From: Fibrobacter succinogenes
Lineage (GTDB): Bacteria; Fibrobacterota; Fibrobacteria; Fibrobacterales; Fibrobacteraceae
Direction of reading: 5' to 3'
Length of the DNA: 43,790 nucleotides
Assembly: GCA_902756345.1 (NCBI GenBank)
Contig: CACVQR010000021.1
Coordinates: 1 to 43,790 of the forward strand
In this document: positions 9,904 to 18,063 of the stretch, one piece after another
Numbering within the stretch: position 1 is the first letter of the stretch
How the letters are laid out: every line of letters begins with the position of its first letter
Translations under genes and position numbers: made by a program
The notes under the pieces: model-generated
The model's database searches: none
Told to the model about the DNA's origin: nothing
What the model saw: only the letters and a program-made list of their open reading frames with translations

Positions 9904-10433
9904 CGGATGACCCCCGAAACCGTAATAGACTGCGTAGAATTTTTGAACTGCCAGCTTACCTTAACGTCAAGCCGCTTTGCATATACATGTTCAATACTAT
10001 CTGCCCCCAACAACATTGATGAAGTCTTTGACATAAACTCCGCATCACGCGATACAGAAACCACAGCCTTGTAATTCACAGACATGGTATGTTCAACTAT
10101 CCCCGGTTGACCTTTCCATTCTCTTGTAACAGAAATCGTATCAGGAACAAGACCTCCAGATCCATTCGATTTCGCCAACATCAATCCACCAGCACCATCT
10201 CCAACTAAATTGTCATCAGACAATTCAGCAATACCCCTCGCCCCCAGATCTTCAATAATATTCTGAGCAACTTCAGTAGCTCCGTCGCGACCACGAATAC
10301 GCAGCAACGCATCACGATTGCCACTCTGCAAATTCATGACGGCCATATACAAAAAACCGAGTACAGCAGCGGCTATCAGCACTTCAACAATACCGAAGCC
10401 ACGCTTATTTCTAAAGAACTTTCCCATACGCAC
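9900..10433 (-). CDS. PilV-like minor pilin
   Basis: The 177-residue product begins with a short basic leader and KRG|FGIVEVLIAAAVLG, a standard prepilin peptidase site with Glu5. This is followed by a helix of about 25 residues and a small beta-rich globular part. The length and the second place in the operon fit PilV/GspI-type minor pilins. Such proteins help prime pilus assembly in the inner membrane and end up at the pilus tip. It lies nine bases after the GspH-like gene and overlaps the PilW-like gene by four bases. A GspI-type role in a type II secretion pseudopilus is the alternative, but no secretion ATPase or secretin is in view. Confidence 0.8.
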   Translation of the reverse strand: MRMGKFFRNKRGFGIVEVLIAAAVLGFLYMAVMNLQSGNRDALLRIRGRDGATEVAQNIIEDLGARGIAELSDDNLVGDGAGGLMLAKSNGSGGLVPDTISVTREWKGQPGIVEHTMSVNYKAVVSVSRDAEFMSKTSSMLLGADSIEHVYAKRLDVKVSWQFKNSTQSITVSGVIR

Positions 10434-10442
10434 CGCCTACAC

Positions 10443-11030
10443 CTACAATTCAACCCAATTACTCCAATTGGCATCCTGAGAGCCATCGTGGTTCACTTTC
10501 CACATCGGAATCACCCAATTTTTCCCAGGATCTTTTCGTACCGCTCCATAGACATCTCTGCTTCCATACTGAATGCAGACTCCTCCTTCAGGCGGCGCCG
10601 CCGAGATTCCTAAACGAGGTTTAAAGGCAACCTGTTTACTTTGACCAAACCAATCAAGAGTTACGGGCCCACAATGGCTCATTTCAACATACTGATTCGG
10701 CGGCTCTATTTCAAGATAATCAACAATTCCATCGCTTGGAGAAGAACAATCTTTTTTGCCATCATCTTTGACAACAATAACTTTTTGAGGGTTCCCCGGC
10801 TCTATTTTCAAGCACAACACAGCCGAAAGCCTGTTAGACTCATTCGCCACTCTTTCTACAAAAGCAGCCGTATTCACAGCGGCATCTTTAACACGAGCGT
10901 TTGCAATGGCCCCCTGCAGGCCGGCCACACCCATTGCCGAGAGAATGCCCATGATAGAGACAACTACCAGGACTTCGACTAGGGTATAACCCGCTTTAGC
11001 ACAACAAGCTGTTCGCTTTGCAAACACCAT
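10443..11030 (-). CDS. FimT/GspH-like minor pilin
   Basis: The 195-residue product has the prepilin signature KAG|YTLVEVLVVVSIMGILSA, with Glu5 and a typical amphipathic helix ending in ANARVKDAAVN. The exterior carries several Cys residues (ALCLK, KKDCSS, SHCGP, GVCIQYG), which may form disulphides. It is the first gene of the four-gene minor-pilin operon, the place held by FimT/FimU in type IV pilus clusters. FimT of some bacteria binds DNA during uptake, but nothing here proves that role. The start is supported by a basic leader (FAKRTACCAKAG) and by the lack of any better in-frame ATG. Confidence 0.8.
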   Translation of the reverse strand: MVFAKRTACCAKAGYTLVEVLVVVSIMGILSAMGVAGLQGAIANARVKDAAVNTAAFVERVANESNRLSAVLCLKIEPGNPQKVIVVKDDGKKDCSSPSDGIVDYLEIEPPNQYVEMSHCGPVTLDWFGQSKQVAFKPRLGISAAPPEGGVCIQYGSRDVYGAVRKDPGKNWVIPMWKVNHDGSQDANWSNWVEL

Positions 11031-11109
11031 ATACCTACCTTACACAACTTTCCATAAAAATAGAACAAAGTACTGTGGGCGTCCGACTGCAGGCGTTTCC
11101 GACAGGCAT

Positions 11110-11136
11110 ATTCTAAAATAACTTATTTTTTTACAA
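11110..11136 (-). promoter_or_regulatory. Possible promoter of minor-pilin operon
   Basis: On the minus strand TTGTAA (11131-11136) and TAGAAT (11110-11115) stand 15 bases apart, about 80 bases before the first pilin gene. The spacing is short and the region is AT-rich, so this is only a candidate. Confidence 0.3.
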
Positions 11137-11205
11137 AACGCTCAAAAATTTTACAAAATTGGCGAAATATTCAAAAAATCGCCGTTTTTTTGTAAATTTT
11201 CTAGC

Positions 11206-11232
11206 AAAAAGAGTGTTTTTCCGCACACCCTT
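11206..11232 (-). terminator. Terminator of lipoprotein gene
   Basis: Arms 11225-11232 and 11209-11216 pair with one G-U (AAGGGTGT with ACACTCTT, loop of eight) and are followed on the minus strand by TTTTT. The hairpin begins 25 bases after the stop at 11257. It separates the lipoprotein gene from the minor-pilin operon. Confidence 0.55.
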
Positions 11233-11256
11233 AAAAATTGCAAGTTTTTTGTAAGA

Positions 11257-12129
11257 TTACTTGGTGTAATAGCTGATGCCGCCCGTTGCACCCCAGTGCC
11301 AGCCGGGGAACTCGCCAACGATATTAGAGGCGCCCAAGCGGACTTCCCAATTTTCGTTTATGCGGTAGCCAGCAGTAATGTATTCCGTCACGACGAGCGG
11401 GAAGTCGAATTCAGATATTGTGCGTCCCAATTTGGAGGCACTGCCGTCATCGTCTGCAGGATATTCGGGGTCAGGTCGATAAATATTTACCGAGAAGTTC
11501 AATGAGAGGGGGCCATAATAGGCGCTGGCGTACCCACCATAGGTAACGACCACGCCCACGCCATTGCCGCGTTCAAAGGAGGATTTGTCAAAAGAACCAC
11601 CTGCGCCATAGAAGGGGTCGCAACTGTATGTTGTTCCCGAATAATCGAAATCGCGGAAGTGCATCCACATACCTAGCGAGCCACCCACTTCGAAGTACTT
11701 AGTGTTTACGCCTAAAAGAAAACTGCCGTACACGCCTTTATCGAGCGCGAAACTAATACCCCAAAGGAAGAGCTCTTTTTTGCTGATGTAATCTAAAGAG
11801 GCTTCTACGTACGGGTACTTCATTTTGTAGGTACCATCTACCGTCTCATTAACTTCTTCGGATTTATAGGCCTTGCACTGGGTAATATCATTACAGCCGT
11901 CCATTTTGTTCCTGAGGCCGCGAAGCTGTTCCTTGTCTTGCGAGCCCACGTGCACGTTTGCAGACATGCGAACGTTAGCGGTGTTGGGTTCTTTATAACC
12001 GCCCGCACCGCGGATTTCGGGAGCGGCGAACGTTTCCATTTCAAATTTTTCAACATGGGCATAATGGCGGGTATAACCACAGCCTACGAAAAGAAACGAA
12101 CTTAGCAAAAGGACGTATAAATATTTCAT
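11257..12129 (-). CDS. Outer-membrane lipoprotein of unknown function
   Basis: The 290-residue product has a short signal peptide ending in a lipobox-like FVGC near residue 17, so it is probably lipidated on Cys. The mature part is rich in alternating aromatic/glycine beta strands (GSFLLGVNTKYFEVGGSLG, YYGPLSLNFSVNIY, WEVRLGASNIV). The last third looks like a small barrel or a surface beta-sheet. I do not recognise the family. It is transcribed alone, with a terminator behind it, and diverges from the GH44 gene with under 100 bases between the starts, so the two may share control. The position between the pilin operon and a glucanase suggests a cell-surface role but does not show one. Confidence 0.65.
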   Translation of the reverse strand: MKYLYVLLLSSFLFVGCGYTRHYAHVEKFEMETFAAPEIRGAGGYKEPNTANVRMSANVHVGSQDKEQLRGLRNKMDGCNDITQCKAYKSEEVNETVDGTYKMKYPYVEASLDYISKKELFLWGISFALDKGVYGSFLLGVNTKYFEVGGSLGMWMHFRDFDYSGTTYSCDPFYGAGGSFDKSSFERGNGVGVVVTYGGYASAYYGPLSLNFSVNIYRPDPEYPADDDGSASKLGRTISEFDFPLVVTEYITAGYRINENWEVRLGASNIVGEFPGWHWGATGGISYYTK

Positions 12130-12223
12130 ACAACATTAAATATATATATTCGTTTTTAAGAAAGTAACTTTTTTTCAAAAAAGAGATTATTTTAAAGACA
12201 GGTTGTTTTTAAAAGGGTGTTTT

Positions 12224-14047
12224 ATGAAAAGTATTCTGACCGCGTTCTCCACGAAGGCAAGTCTCGCCACCGTGCTCATCGCAAGTGCTGCAACATTGTC
12301 CTTCGCCGCTATCGACATCACCGTCGACGCACAAAAAGGCATCAAGAAGATTTCGCCATACATTTACGGGCGAAACATCGACAAAATCAGCGATACGGAC
12401 GCCGCAAGCGACGCAGACGAAGAGGCTTTTATCGCCCAGATGCTTGACGCGGGCATCCACATGATGCGCGCGAACAACGGCAACAATTCTACGCGTTACA
12501 ACTGGAGCCACAAAATGACGGTTCACCCGGACTGGTTCAACAACGTGTATGCGCACGACTGGGATATCACCGCGAAAAAGGTGCTCGACAAGATGCCGGG
12601 TGTCGACGCGATGTACGCTTTCCAGCTCACAGGTTACGCGGCAAGCAGCACCGAGTATAATTTTCCCGACTGGAACTGGAAACAGGAACACGGCTCTTAT
12701 CCGTCACGAGCGTTCGACCTCGCGGGCGGCGGCGAAGTTTCCGACGATGGCGAAACACTCATCAAGGCGGGCGACGCCTCGCTCTACAACATGGAATGGC
12801 CAGCCGACTCGACCGTCGCGATTATCCCGCACTGGAAAGACGAACTCCAGTATGACATGAGCCGTTTCAAGTACTGGAGCATGGACAACGAAATGGAAAT
12901 CTGGCGCGGCACGCACAACGACTTGGACCTGCCCGTCACGGGAGACTTTCTCGTTGAACGCTACATCGATGTCGCCAAGAAGGCCCGCGCGCAGTGGAAG
13001 GACATCAAGCTCACCGGCCCAGTGGTCGCAAACGAATGGCAATGGTGCTCCGTGTCCTCGTACAATGAGCAGGACCGCCCCAAAGGAGCCGACCGCAACT
13101 ACTGCTGGCTAGAATACTTTATCATGAAAATCGCCGAAGCAGAAAAGGCTAGCGGCATGCGACTCCTCGACGTGTTCGACATTCACTGGTACCCGAGCGA
13201 AAAAGATTACGAATCGCGCGTGAATTGGCATCGTGTTTTGTTCGACACTACTTACAACTATCCCGGCGCAAACGGAATCAAGATGGTAGGTGGCAGCTGG
13301 GACAATAAAATTACCAAGGAGTACATCTTCGTACGCATCAACAACTGGCTGGAGCAATACTTCGGCAAAGGTCACGGAATCACGCTCGGCATCACCGAAA
13401 CAAGCCTGATTGACGAAGACGACCCGATGGTCACGGCGCTCACTTACGCGTCTTTCCTCGGAACCATGCAGGACAACGGGGTCGAGATTTTCACCCCGTG
13501 GACATGGGGCGACGGCATGTACGAAACGGTGCACCTGTTCAGCCGCTACGGCCACCCGAATCGTGTGCAGTCCACCTCCAGCAACGACTCGCTCGTGTCC
13601 GCCTACAGTTCCATCAGCAACAAGGGCGATTCACTTACGGTCATCTTCGTGAACCGCGCCGAAAAAGACGCACAGGACGTGAACCTTGATCTTGCGAACT
13701 TCGCCTCCGACGGAAAGGTCAAAACGCTCACCTTGCAAAATCTCCAAGGCGAAACGTTCGTTTCGCATACAAGCAATGCCTTGAAAGAAAATGCAGTTGA
13801 AGCAAATGCGCAGGGCGGAACAACCACTGCGACGAGCTACAGCATTAACAGTTTCAGGATGACGCTCCCCGCAAAGTCAATCACCGCAGTGCTACTCACT
13901 TCCAACAGCCCAACCGTCGTTGACGCCATCAAGCCCAAAGCCACGATTCGACCCGCGCCCCAATACGGAAACACGAGCCGCTTCGACACCAAGGGCCGAA
14001 ACGTCACGCACACCCGCACAAGCCCCGGGTTCTACATTCTGCGATAA
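12224..14047 (+). CDS. Secreted GH44 family glucanase
   Basis: The 607-residue protein begins with a signal peptide (MKSILTAF...TLSFA). It matches GH44 enzymes: ISPYIYGRN at the mature N-terminus, YWSMDNEMEIW with the likely acid/base Glu223, FDIHWYP, and GITETS with the likely nucleophile Glu392. GH44 enzymes cut beta-1,4-glucan and often xyloglucan or mannan with retention. After the barrel comes a beta-sandwich (~470-570), then a short tail ending FDTKGRNV...GFYILR that resembles a degenerate sorting signal. An upstream TTG at 12203 would add seven residues before the signal peptide. I chose ATG 12224 because AAGGG lies just before it and the signal peptide then starts normally. A GGCAGG/CCTGCC hairpin follows the stop but has no T tract. 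Confidence 0.85.
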   Translation: MKSILTAFSTKASLATVLIASAATLSFAAIDITVDAQKGIKKISPYIYGRNIDKISDTDAASDADEEAFIAQMLDAGIHMMRANNGNNSTRYNWSHKMTVHPDWFNNVYAHDWDITAKKVLDKMPGVDAMYAFQLTGYAASSTEYNFPDWNWKQEHGSYPSRAFDLAGGGEVSDDGETLIKAGDASLYNMEWPADSTVAIIPHWKDELQYDMSRFKYWSMDNEMEIWRGTHNDLDLPVTGDFLVERYIDVAKKARAQWKDIKLTGPVVANEWQWCSVSSYNEQDRPKGADRNYCWLEYFIMKIAEAEKASGMRLLDVFDIHWYPSEKDYESRVNWHRVLFDTTYNYPGANGIKMVGGSWDNKITKEYIFVRINNWLEQYFGKGHGITLGITETSLIDEDDPMVTALTYASFLGTMQDNGVEIFTPWTWGDGMYETVHLFSRYGHPNRVQSTSSNDSLVSAYSSISNKGDSLTVIFVNRAEKDAQDVNLDLANFASDGKVKTLTLQNLQGETFVSHTSNALKENAVEANAQGGTTTATSYSINSFRMTLPAKSITAVLLTSNSPTVVDAIKPKATIRPAPQYGNTSRFDTKGRNVTHTRTSPGFYILR

Positions 14048-14199
14048 AAAAACTCCTAATGGCAGGCATACACCTGCCCCCTCCGGGATTTGTGGAATAG
14101 CAAGAGAATTGATTTTAGGGGTCAAATAATCCAATTCTCGGAAGGGACAACGTGAAGTCCATAACCCTTCTGTTCCCTCGGGGCGCTCTTGTGAATAGA

Positions 14200-14397
14200 T
14201 TAAAGAAGATGAGAATGAACTTCCAAAAACGGACAATTCCTAAAATACTCCGCTTCTTCAGGGTATTCAGTATTGCGAGTCAGTTCTTCAAATACAGCAA
14301 AAGGGATGTGAACGGAATTATATAGTTTATTTAAAACGTCGATCCGTCCAATTTTGAACAGAGTCAATAATGGAGTCGTGTCAGAGACAACTATCAC
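14200..14397 (-). pseudogene. Truncated DUF3368 PIN-like toxin
   Basis: The 65-residue product starts MIVVSDTTPLLTLFKIGR and continues with HIPFAVFEELT and YPEEAEYF. This is the N-terminal half of DUF3368 proteins, which have a PIN-like nuclease fold and about 150-160 residues. The frame stops directly after FLEVHSHLL. The usual second half with its GE-S-EA segment and last acidic residues is not found in any frame before 14048. With only the first Asp of the PIN active site left, nuclease activity is unlikely. The start overlaps the stop of the upstream UPF0175 gene by four bases, so the pair was once a translationally coupled toxin-antitoxin-like unit. Confidence 0.7.
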
Positions 14398-14669
14398 TTA
14401 GACTCTCCGCAGGCAGCTAAAGCGTTTGCAATGTCACGCTCAAGTTCCGCTTCGTCCATGTCGATATACGGAATACCCATAGAACCATACAGCTGGATAA
14501 GAGACCACTTGTCCATTTCAAGGATCTCGGCAGCACGGCCATGCGAAATCGTCCCGTTCTGAATATAGGGGTACAGGAGCATCGCACGCTGCTTCAGCCA
14601 CATGTCACGCTTATTTACATAAGGTTCCATCGCATTCGTTATTTCAATTGTAGCGGTTTGCATATTCAT
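14394..14669 (-). CDS. UPF0175 family antitoxin-like protein
   Basis: The 91-residue product matches UPF0175: a short N-terminal strand (TATIEI), a helical centre with a helix-turn-helix-like stretch (YIQNGTISHGRAAEILEMDKW), and a C-terminal part (MGIPYIDMDEAELERDI). Such proteins are usually encoded directly before DUF3368 toxins and are thought to bind DNA and neutralise the toxin. Here the partner gene is cut short, so this looks like an orphaned antitoxin. The ribosome site AGGTGAG before ATG is good. ATG at the third codon is an alternative start. Whether it still represses its own promoter cannot be seen. Confidence 0.75.
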   Translation of the reverse strand: MNMQTATIEITNAMEPYVNKRDMWLKQRAMLLYPYIQNGTISHGRAAEILEMDKWSLIQLYGSMGIPYIDMDEAELERDIANALAACGESK

Positions 14670-14716
14670 ACCTCACCTATAAATATACACTTTTTCACAC
14701 AAAAGACCAAACAAAG

Positions 14717-14748
14717 AAAACGCCCTTCCGCAAAGAAAGGGCGTTTTT
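14717..14748 (-). terminator. Terminator of ileS
   Basis: Arms 14717-14727 and 14737-14747 pair (AAAACGCCCTT with AAGGGCGTTTT) with a nine-base loop and T runs on both sides. It lies 20 bases after the stop of the ileS 3' segment at 14768. Symmetric A/T flanks could also let it act on the other strand. Confidence 0.8.
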
Positions 14749-14767
14749 AGAATCTTTTTGAGAGTAT

Positions 14768-15013
14768 TTAGGCTTTTACTGTCGTAAACGAGAACGCTTC
14801 CCCATCAGCATCGTTAGCTTCGAGGCCATCGGCGGCAGCAGCCCACTTGATGGCGACCGCTTGCGTCTCTCCGGCAATGTAAGCTTCGTTCTCCGCGACA
14901 GCCTGCTTGAACACGTCGCTTGCAGAGAACAGCGTCACTTCGATCTTGTCGGTGATGGCGTAGTTCTGGTCCTTACGGCGGTTCTGGATGCGGTTCACGA
15001 GTTCGCGGGCCAC
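14768..15013 (-). CDS. ileS: Isoleucyl-tRNA synthetase C-terminus, out of frame
   Basis: The 81 residues MARELVNRIQNRRKD...ITDKIEV are the well-known C-terminal continuation of IleRS, normally written as E-LRAEG-LARELV-RIQ. It belongs to the same polypeptide as the 981-residue frame that ends at 14995, but sits in another reading frame. This part forms the end of the anticodon-binding region in the eukaryote-like IleRS group. The ATG at its start is simply an internal codon of the original gene (or GTG just before it), and no ribosome site is present. It probably is not made as a separate protein. Confidence 0.8.
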   Translation of the reverse strand: MARELVNRIQNRRKDQNYAITDKIEVTLFSASDVFKQAVAENEAYIAGETQAVAIKWAAAADGLEANDADGEAFSFTTVKA

Positions 15014-17940
15014 GGTTCGTCGGTAATCTTGAGGTCCAGAGCCACGGTGAAGTGCTGGTTGGCTTCCACTGCCATGCCGTCGGCCACGATGCGGTTGAGC
15101 ATCAGGCAGTCGGCACCGACTTCACCGAAATCAAACTTGATCGTCTCGCCATTCTGCAGGGCCTTGATTTCGTCAACCGTGAGACTGTTCAGCTTGGCAG
15201 AAATCACCTTCATGTTCTTCGCATAATCCGGGCCCTTCGCCTTGATGGCGAGGAAGTTCGGCTTGGCGGAGAGCTTCACGAGCTTCGTCTCATCTTCGAG
15301 GAACTTCATTTCGCGAACGTTGAGTTCTTCAAGGATCAAGTCCTTCATCGTTTCAGCAACATTCTTTTCTTCGGTGCCGTGAGCAACCACCGTCATGCTG
15401 GCAATCGGCATACGGTTCTTTACGTTGTTCGTAGCGCGAATCACACGGCCCATTTCGACCATGCCACGCACCATGGCGATGCGTTCCACGAGCTTTTCGT
15501 CCATCAGGGACTTGTCGGCGCTCGGGAATTCGCAGAGGTGCACGCTCACCGGGGCATTGGCATCCACTTCGCGAACGAGAATCTGGTAGATTTCTTCGGC
15601 GAGGAGCGGGAGGAACGGAGCAAGAATCTTGGAGAAGTCCACCAGCACCTTGTACATGGTGGCATAGGCGGCGTTCTTGTCGCCATCGTTTTCGCTCTTC
15701 CAGAAGCGGCGACGGCTGCGGCGCACGTACCAGTTCGTGAGGTCATCCACTGCGGCAATCACGGCGGGCACCACGTTGTACAGACGGTAAGCCTTCATTT
15801 CCACTTCGACCTTGGCAGCGAGATCCTGCAATGTTGCAAGCATCCAGCGGTCAAGTTCATTCTCGCTCTTGACTTCCTGACCGGGCTTCCAGTTCAACTG
15901 GCCCTTGGCGGCGTCGGCGTTGTGGTTAGACACAAAGAATGCAACAGCGTTCCAAAGCGGGAGCATCACCTGCTTCACGATGCCCTTCACGCCTTCTTCG
16001 CTGAAGCGCAGGTCTTCGGCCTTTAAAGCGGCGGAGTTGATCATGAACAAGCGAATGGCGTCGGCACCCGTGCGTTCGATGAGGTCGTTCGGGTCCGGGT
16101 AGTTGCGCTTGGACTTGCTCATCTTGGAACCGTCTTCGGCCAAGATGATACCGTTCACAATCACATTCTTGAAAGCGGGCTTCTGGAACAGAGCGTTAGA
16201 AAGCACGGTCAGCGTGTAGAACCAACCGCGGGTCTGGTCAAGGCCTTCGGCAATGAAGTCCGCCGGGAAGCTGCGTTCCACCAGCTCCTTGTTTTCGAAC
16301 GGGTAATGGCGGCTGGCATACGGCATAGAGCCGGATTCAAACCAGCAGTCGAAAACTTCCGGCGTACGACGGTAAACCTTGCCGTCCTTTTCGATGGTGA
16401 GCTTGTCCACAAAGTGCTTGTGCAAGTCGTCGAGCTTCACGCCAGTGAGCTGCTGCAATTCTTCGATGCTGCCCACGGCAATCATGTCGCCGTCGTCGCT
16501 GAGCCACACCGGAATCGGCGTACCCCAGAAACGGTTACGGGAAAGGTTCCAGTCGCGAGCGCCTTCGAGCCACTTGCCGAAACGACCGTTCTTGATGTGG
16601 TCCGGGACCCAGTTCACCGTCTGGTTGTTTTCGACCATCCATTCCTTCAAAGTCTTGGTCACGCCGTCCTTGCTCGTGACAGGGGCGTCAATCTTCAGGA
16701 ACCACGTCTTGAGGGCGCGGTAAATCAGAGGAACGCCGGTACGCCAGCAGTGCGGGTAGCTATGGACAATCACGTCCTGCTTGAACACGCGGCCCTGTTC
16801 CTTGAAGTAGCGGATAATTTCCTTGTCGGCTTCCTTCGCACCGAGACCCTTCCACATCGGGACCTTGTCGGTGAACTTGCCTTCGGTATCCAGCGGGTCG
16901 AAAAGACCGAGGTCGAGTTCGGCGCCCTTCTGGAAGTCTTCTTCACCGAAGGAAGGAGCAGTATGCACGGCACCGGTACCGTCTTCGGTACTCACGTAGT
17001 CGGCGGGGTAAATCTTGTAGTGGCGGGACAGCTGGTCCGGCGTCACGAACGCATCGGAAATGCGGGAGAGCGGCTCGTAGTCCTTGCCCACGAGTTCGGA
17101 ACCCTTGCAGGTATCAACGATGTTCGGGTTCTTGAAGTAGGCGGCGGTACGGCTTGCGGCAATCCAGTACTTCTTGCCGTCCTGTTCCACAAGGTTGTAG
17201 TCCATGTCCGGGCCCACAACGATGCAGAAGTTGGAGTACAGCGTCCACGGGGTCGTCGTCCACACGAGGATGCTTGTGTCCTTGAACTTGGGCTCGTTCG
17301 AGTTAATCGGGAAAATCAGCGTGAGGGACGGGTCCTGACGGTCCTTATAGCCCTGGTTCGTTTCGAAGTTCGAAAGCGGAGTGGCAAGAGCCGGGCTGTA
17401 CGGCTGGATGCGGTAGCCCTGGTAGATGAGGCCCTTGTCGAAGCACTGCTTGAACACCCACCACACAGATTCCATGAAGTTCTTGTCCATGGTCTTGTAG
17501 CCCTTGTCGAAGTCCACCCAGCGGCCCATGCGGCGCACGGTCTTCTTCCATTCGCTGGTGTACTTGAGCACCTTGCCGCGGCAAGTTTCGTTGAACTTGT
17601 CCACACCGAGCTTCTGAATTTCGGCAACGCCAGCGAGACCGAGTTCATTCTGCACGAGAGATTCAATCGGAAGGCCGTGGCAGTCCCAACCGAAACCGCG
17701 CGGAACCTTCTTGCCCTTCATGGTCCAGTAACGCGGAACGATATCCTTGATGGTACCGGCAAGCAAGTGACCGTAGTGCGGAAGACCCGTTGCAAACGGA
17801 GGGCCATCGTAGAAAGTGTACGGTTCAGTTTCCGGACGGGAGTCCAGCGACTTCTTGAACGATTCATCCTTATCCCACAGGGCGAGCACGCGCTCTTCTA
17901 TTTGTGGAAAGGTCTCTTCTTTCTTTACTTCACGAAACAT
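14995..17940 (-). CDS. ileS: Isoleucyl-tRNA synthetase, eukaryote-like type, frameshifted
   Basis: The enzyme charges tRNA-Ile with isoleucine. The product shows GPPFATGLPHYGH (HIGH-like motif, residues 55-58), a WDCHGLP segment, the editing domain, and KMSKSKRNYPDP near residue 606. The PPFATGLPHYGHLLAGTIKD form is typical of the type 2 (eukaryote-like) IleRS, a group often resistant to mupirocin. The complete enzyme should have about 1050 residues. Here the frame ends early with ITDEPWPANS. The expected continuation starts in another frame with VARELVNR, so about 13 bases (coding for LRAEG-like residues) appear to be missing near 15010. GAGGT before ATG 17940 supports the start. Either the gene is damaged or the sequence is faulty here. 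Confidence 0.9.
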   Translation of the reverse strand: MFREVKKEETFPQIEERVLALWDKDESFKKSLDSRPETEPYTFYDGPPFATGLPHYGHLLAGTIKDIVPRYWTMKGKKVPRGFGWDCHGLPIESLVQNELGLAGVAEIQKLGVDKFNETCRGKVLKYTSEWKKTVRRMGRWVDFDKGYKTMDKNFMESVWWVFKQCFDKGLIYQGYRIQPYSPALATPLSNFETNQGYKDRQDPSLTLIFPINSNEPKFKDTSILVWTTTPWTLYSNFCIVVGPDMDYNLVEQDGKKYWIAASRTAAYFKNPNIVDTCKGSELVGKDYEPLSRISDAFVTPDQLSRHYKIYPADYVSTEDGTGAVHTAPSFGEEDFQKGAELDLGLFDPLDTEGKFTDKVPMWKGLGAKEADKEIIRYFKEQGRVFKQDVIVHSYPHCWRTGVPLIYRALKTWFLKIDAPVTSKDGVTKTLKEWMVENNQTVNWVPDHIKNGRFGKWLEGARDWNLSRNRFWGTPIPVWLSDDGDMIAVGSIEELQQLTGVKLDDLHKHFVDKLTIEKDGKVYRRTPEVFDCWFESGSMPYASRHYPFENKELVERSFPADFIAEGLDQTRGWFYTLTVLSNALFQKPAFKNVIVNGIILAEDGSKMSKSKRNYPDPNDLIERTGADAIRLFMINSAALKAEDLRFSEEGVKGIVKQVMLPLWNAVAFFVSNHNADAAKGQLNWKPGQEVKSENELDRWMLATLQDLAAKVEVEMKAYRLYNVVPAVIAAVDDLTNWYVRRSRRRFWKSENDGDKNAAYATMYKVLVDFSKILAPFLPLLAEEIYQILVREVDANAPVSVHLCEFPSADKSLMDEKLVERIAMVRGMVEMGRVIRATNNVKNRMPIASMTVVAHGTEEKNVAETMKDLILEELNVREMKFLEDETKLVKLSAKPNFLAIKAKGPDYAKNMKVISAKLNSLTVDEIKALQNGETIKFDFGEVGADCLMLNRIVADGMAVEANQHFTVALDLKITDEPWPANS

Positions 17941-17954
17941 GGGTTACCTCAAAC

Positions 17955-18001
17955 CCCGCAGCACAGCGCTGCGGGCACTAAATTTTCGGCGGTAAATTTA
18001 G
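17955..18001 (-). promoter_or_regulatory. Inverted repeats in the ileS leader
   Basis: Two inverted repeats lie before ileS: 17955-17962 with 17968-17975 (CCCGCAGC/GCTGCGGG, five-base loop) and 17978-17985 with 17994-18001 (CTAAATTT/AAATTTAG). The first would form an RNA hairpin just upstream of the ribosome site. No T tract follows, so it is not a standard terminator. The second could be an operator. Confidence 0.4.
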
Positions 18002-18063
18002 AAAAATGATGATTGTTGCGGCAATACAGACCGTCAACGAAGCACCCCAAACCGCCCTAACGA

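Noticed and set aside
12203-12223. Earlier TTG start for the GH44 gene
   Set aside because: It would put seven residues before a normal signal peptide; ATG 12224 has a ribosome site at the right distance.
14048-14199. Missing second half of the DUF3368 toxin
   Set aside because: No frame in this stretch gives the expected C-terminal motifs; only small inverted repeats are seen.
15052-16026. Plus-strand reading frame of 324 residues opposite ileS
   Set aside because: Same explanation: antisense of a confidently identified gene, His-rich composition typical of such shadows.
16306-18009. Long plus-strand reading frame of 567 residues opposite ileS
   Set aside because: It is a mirror of GC-rich ileS codons, with no ribosome site and no recognisable family.
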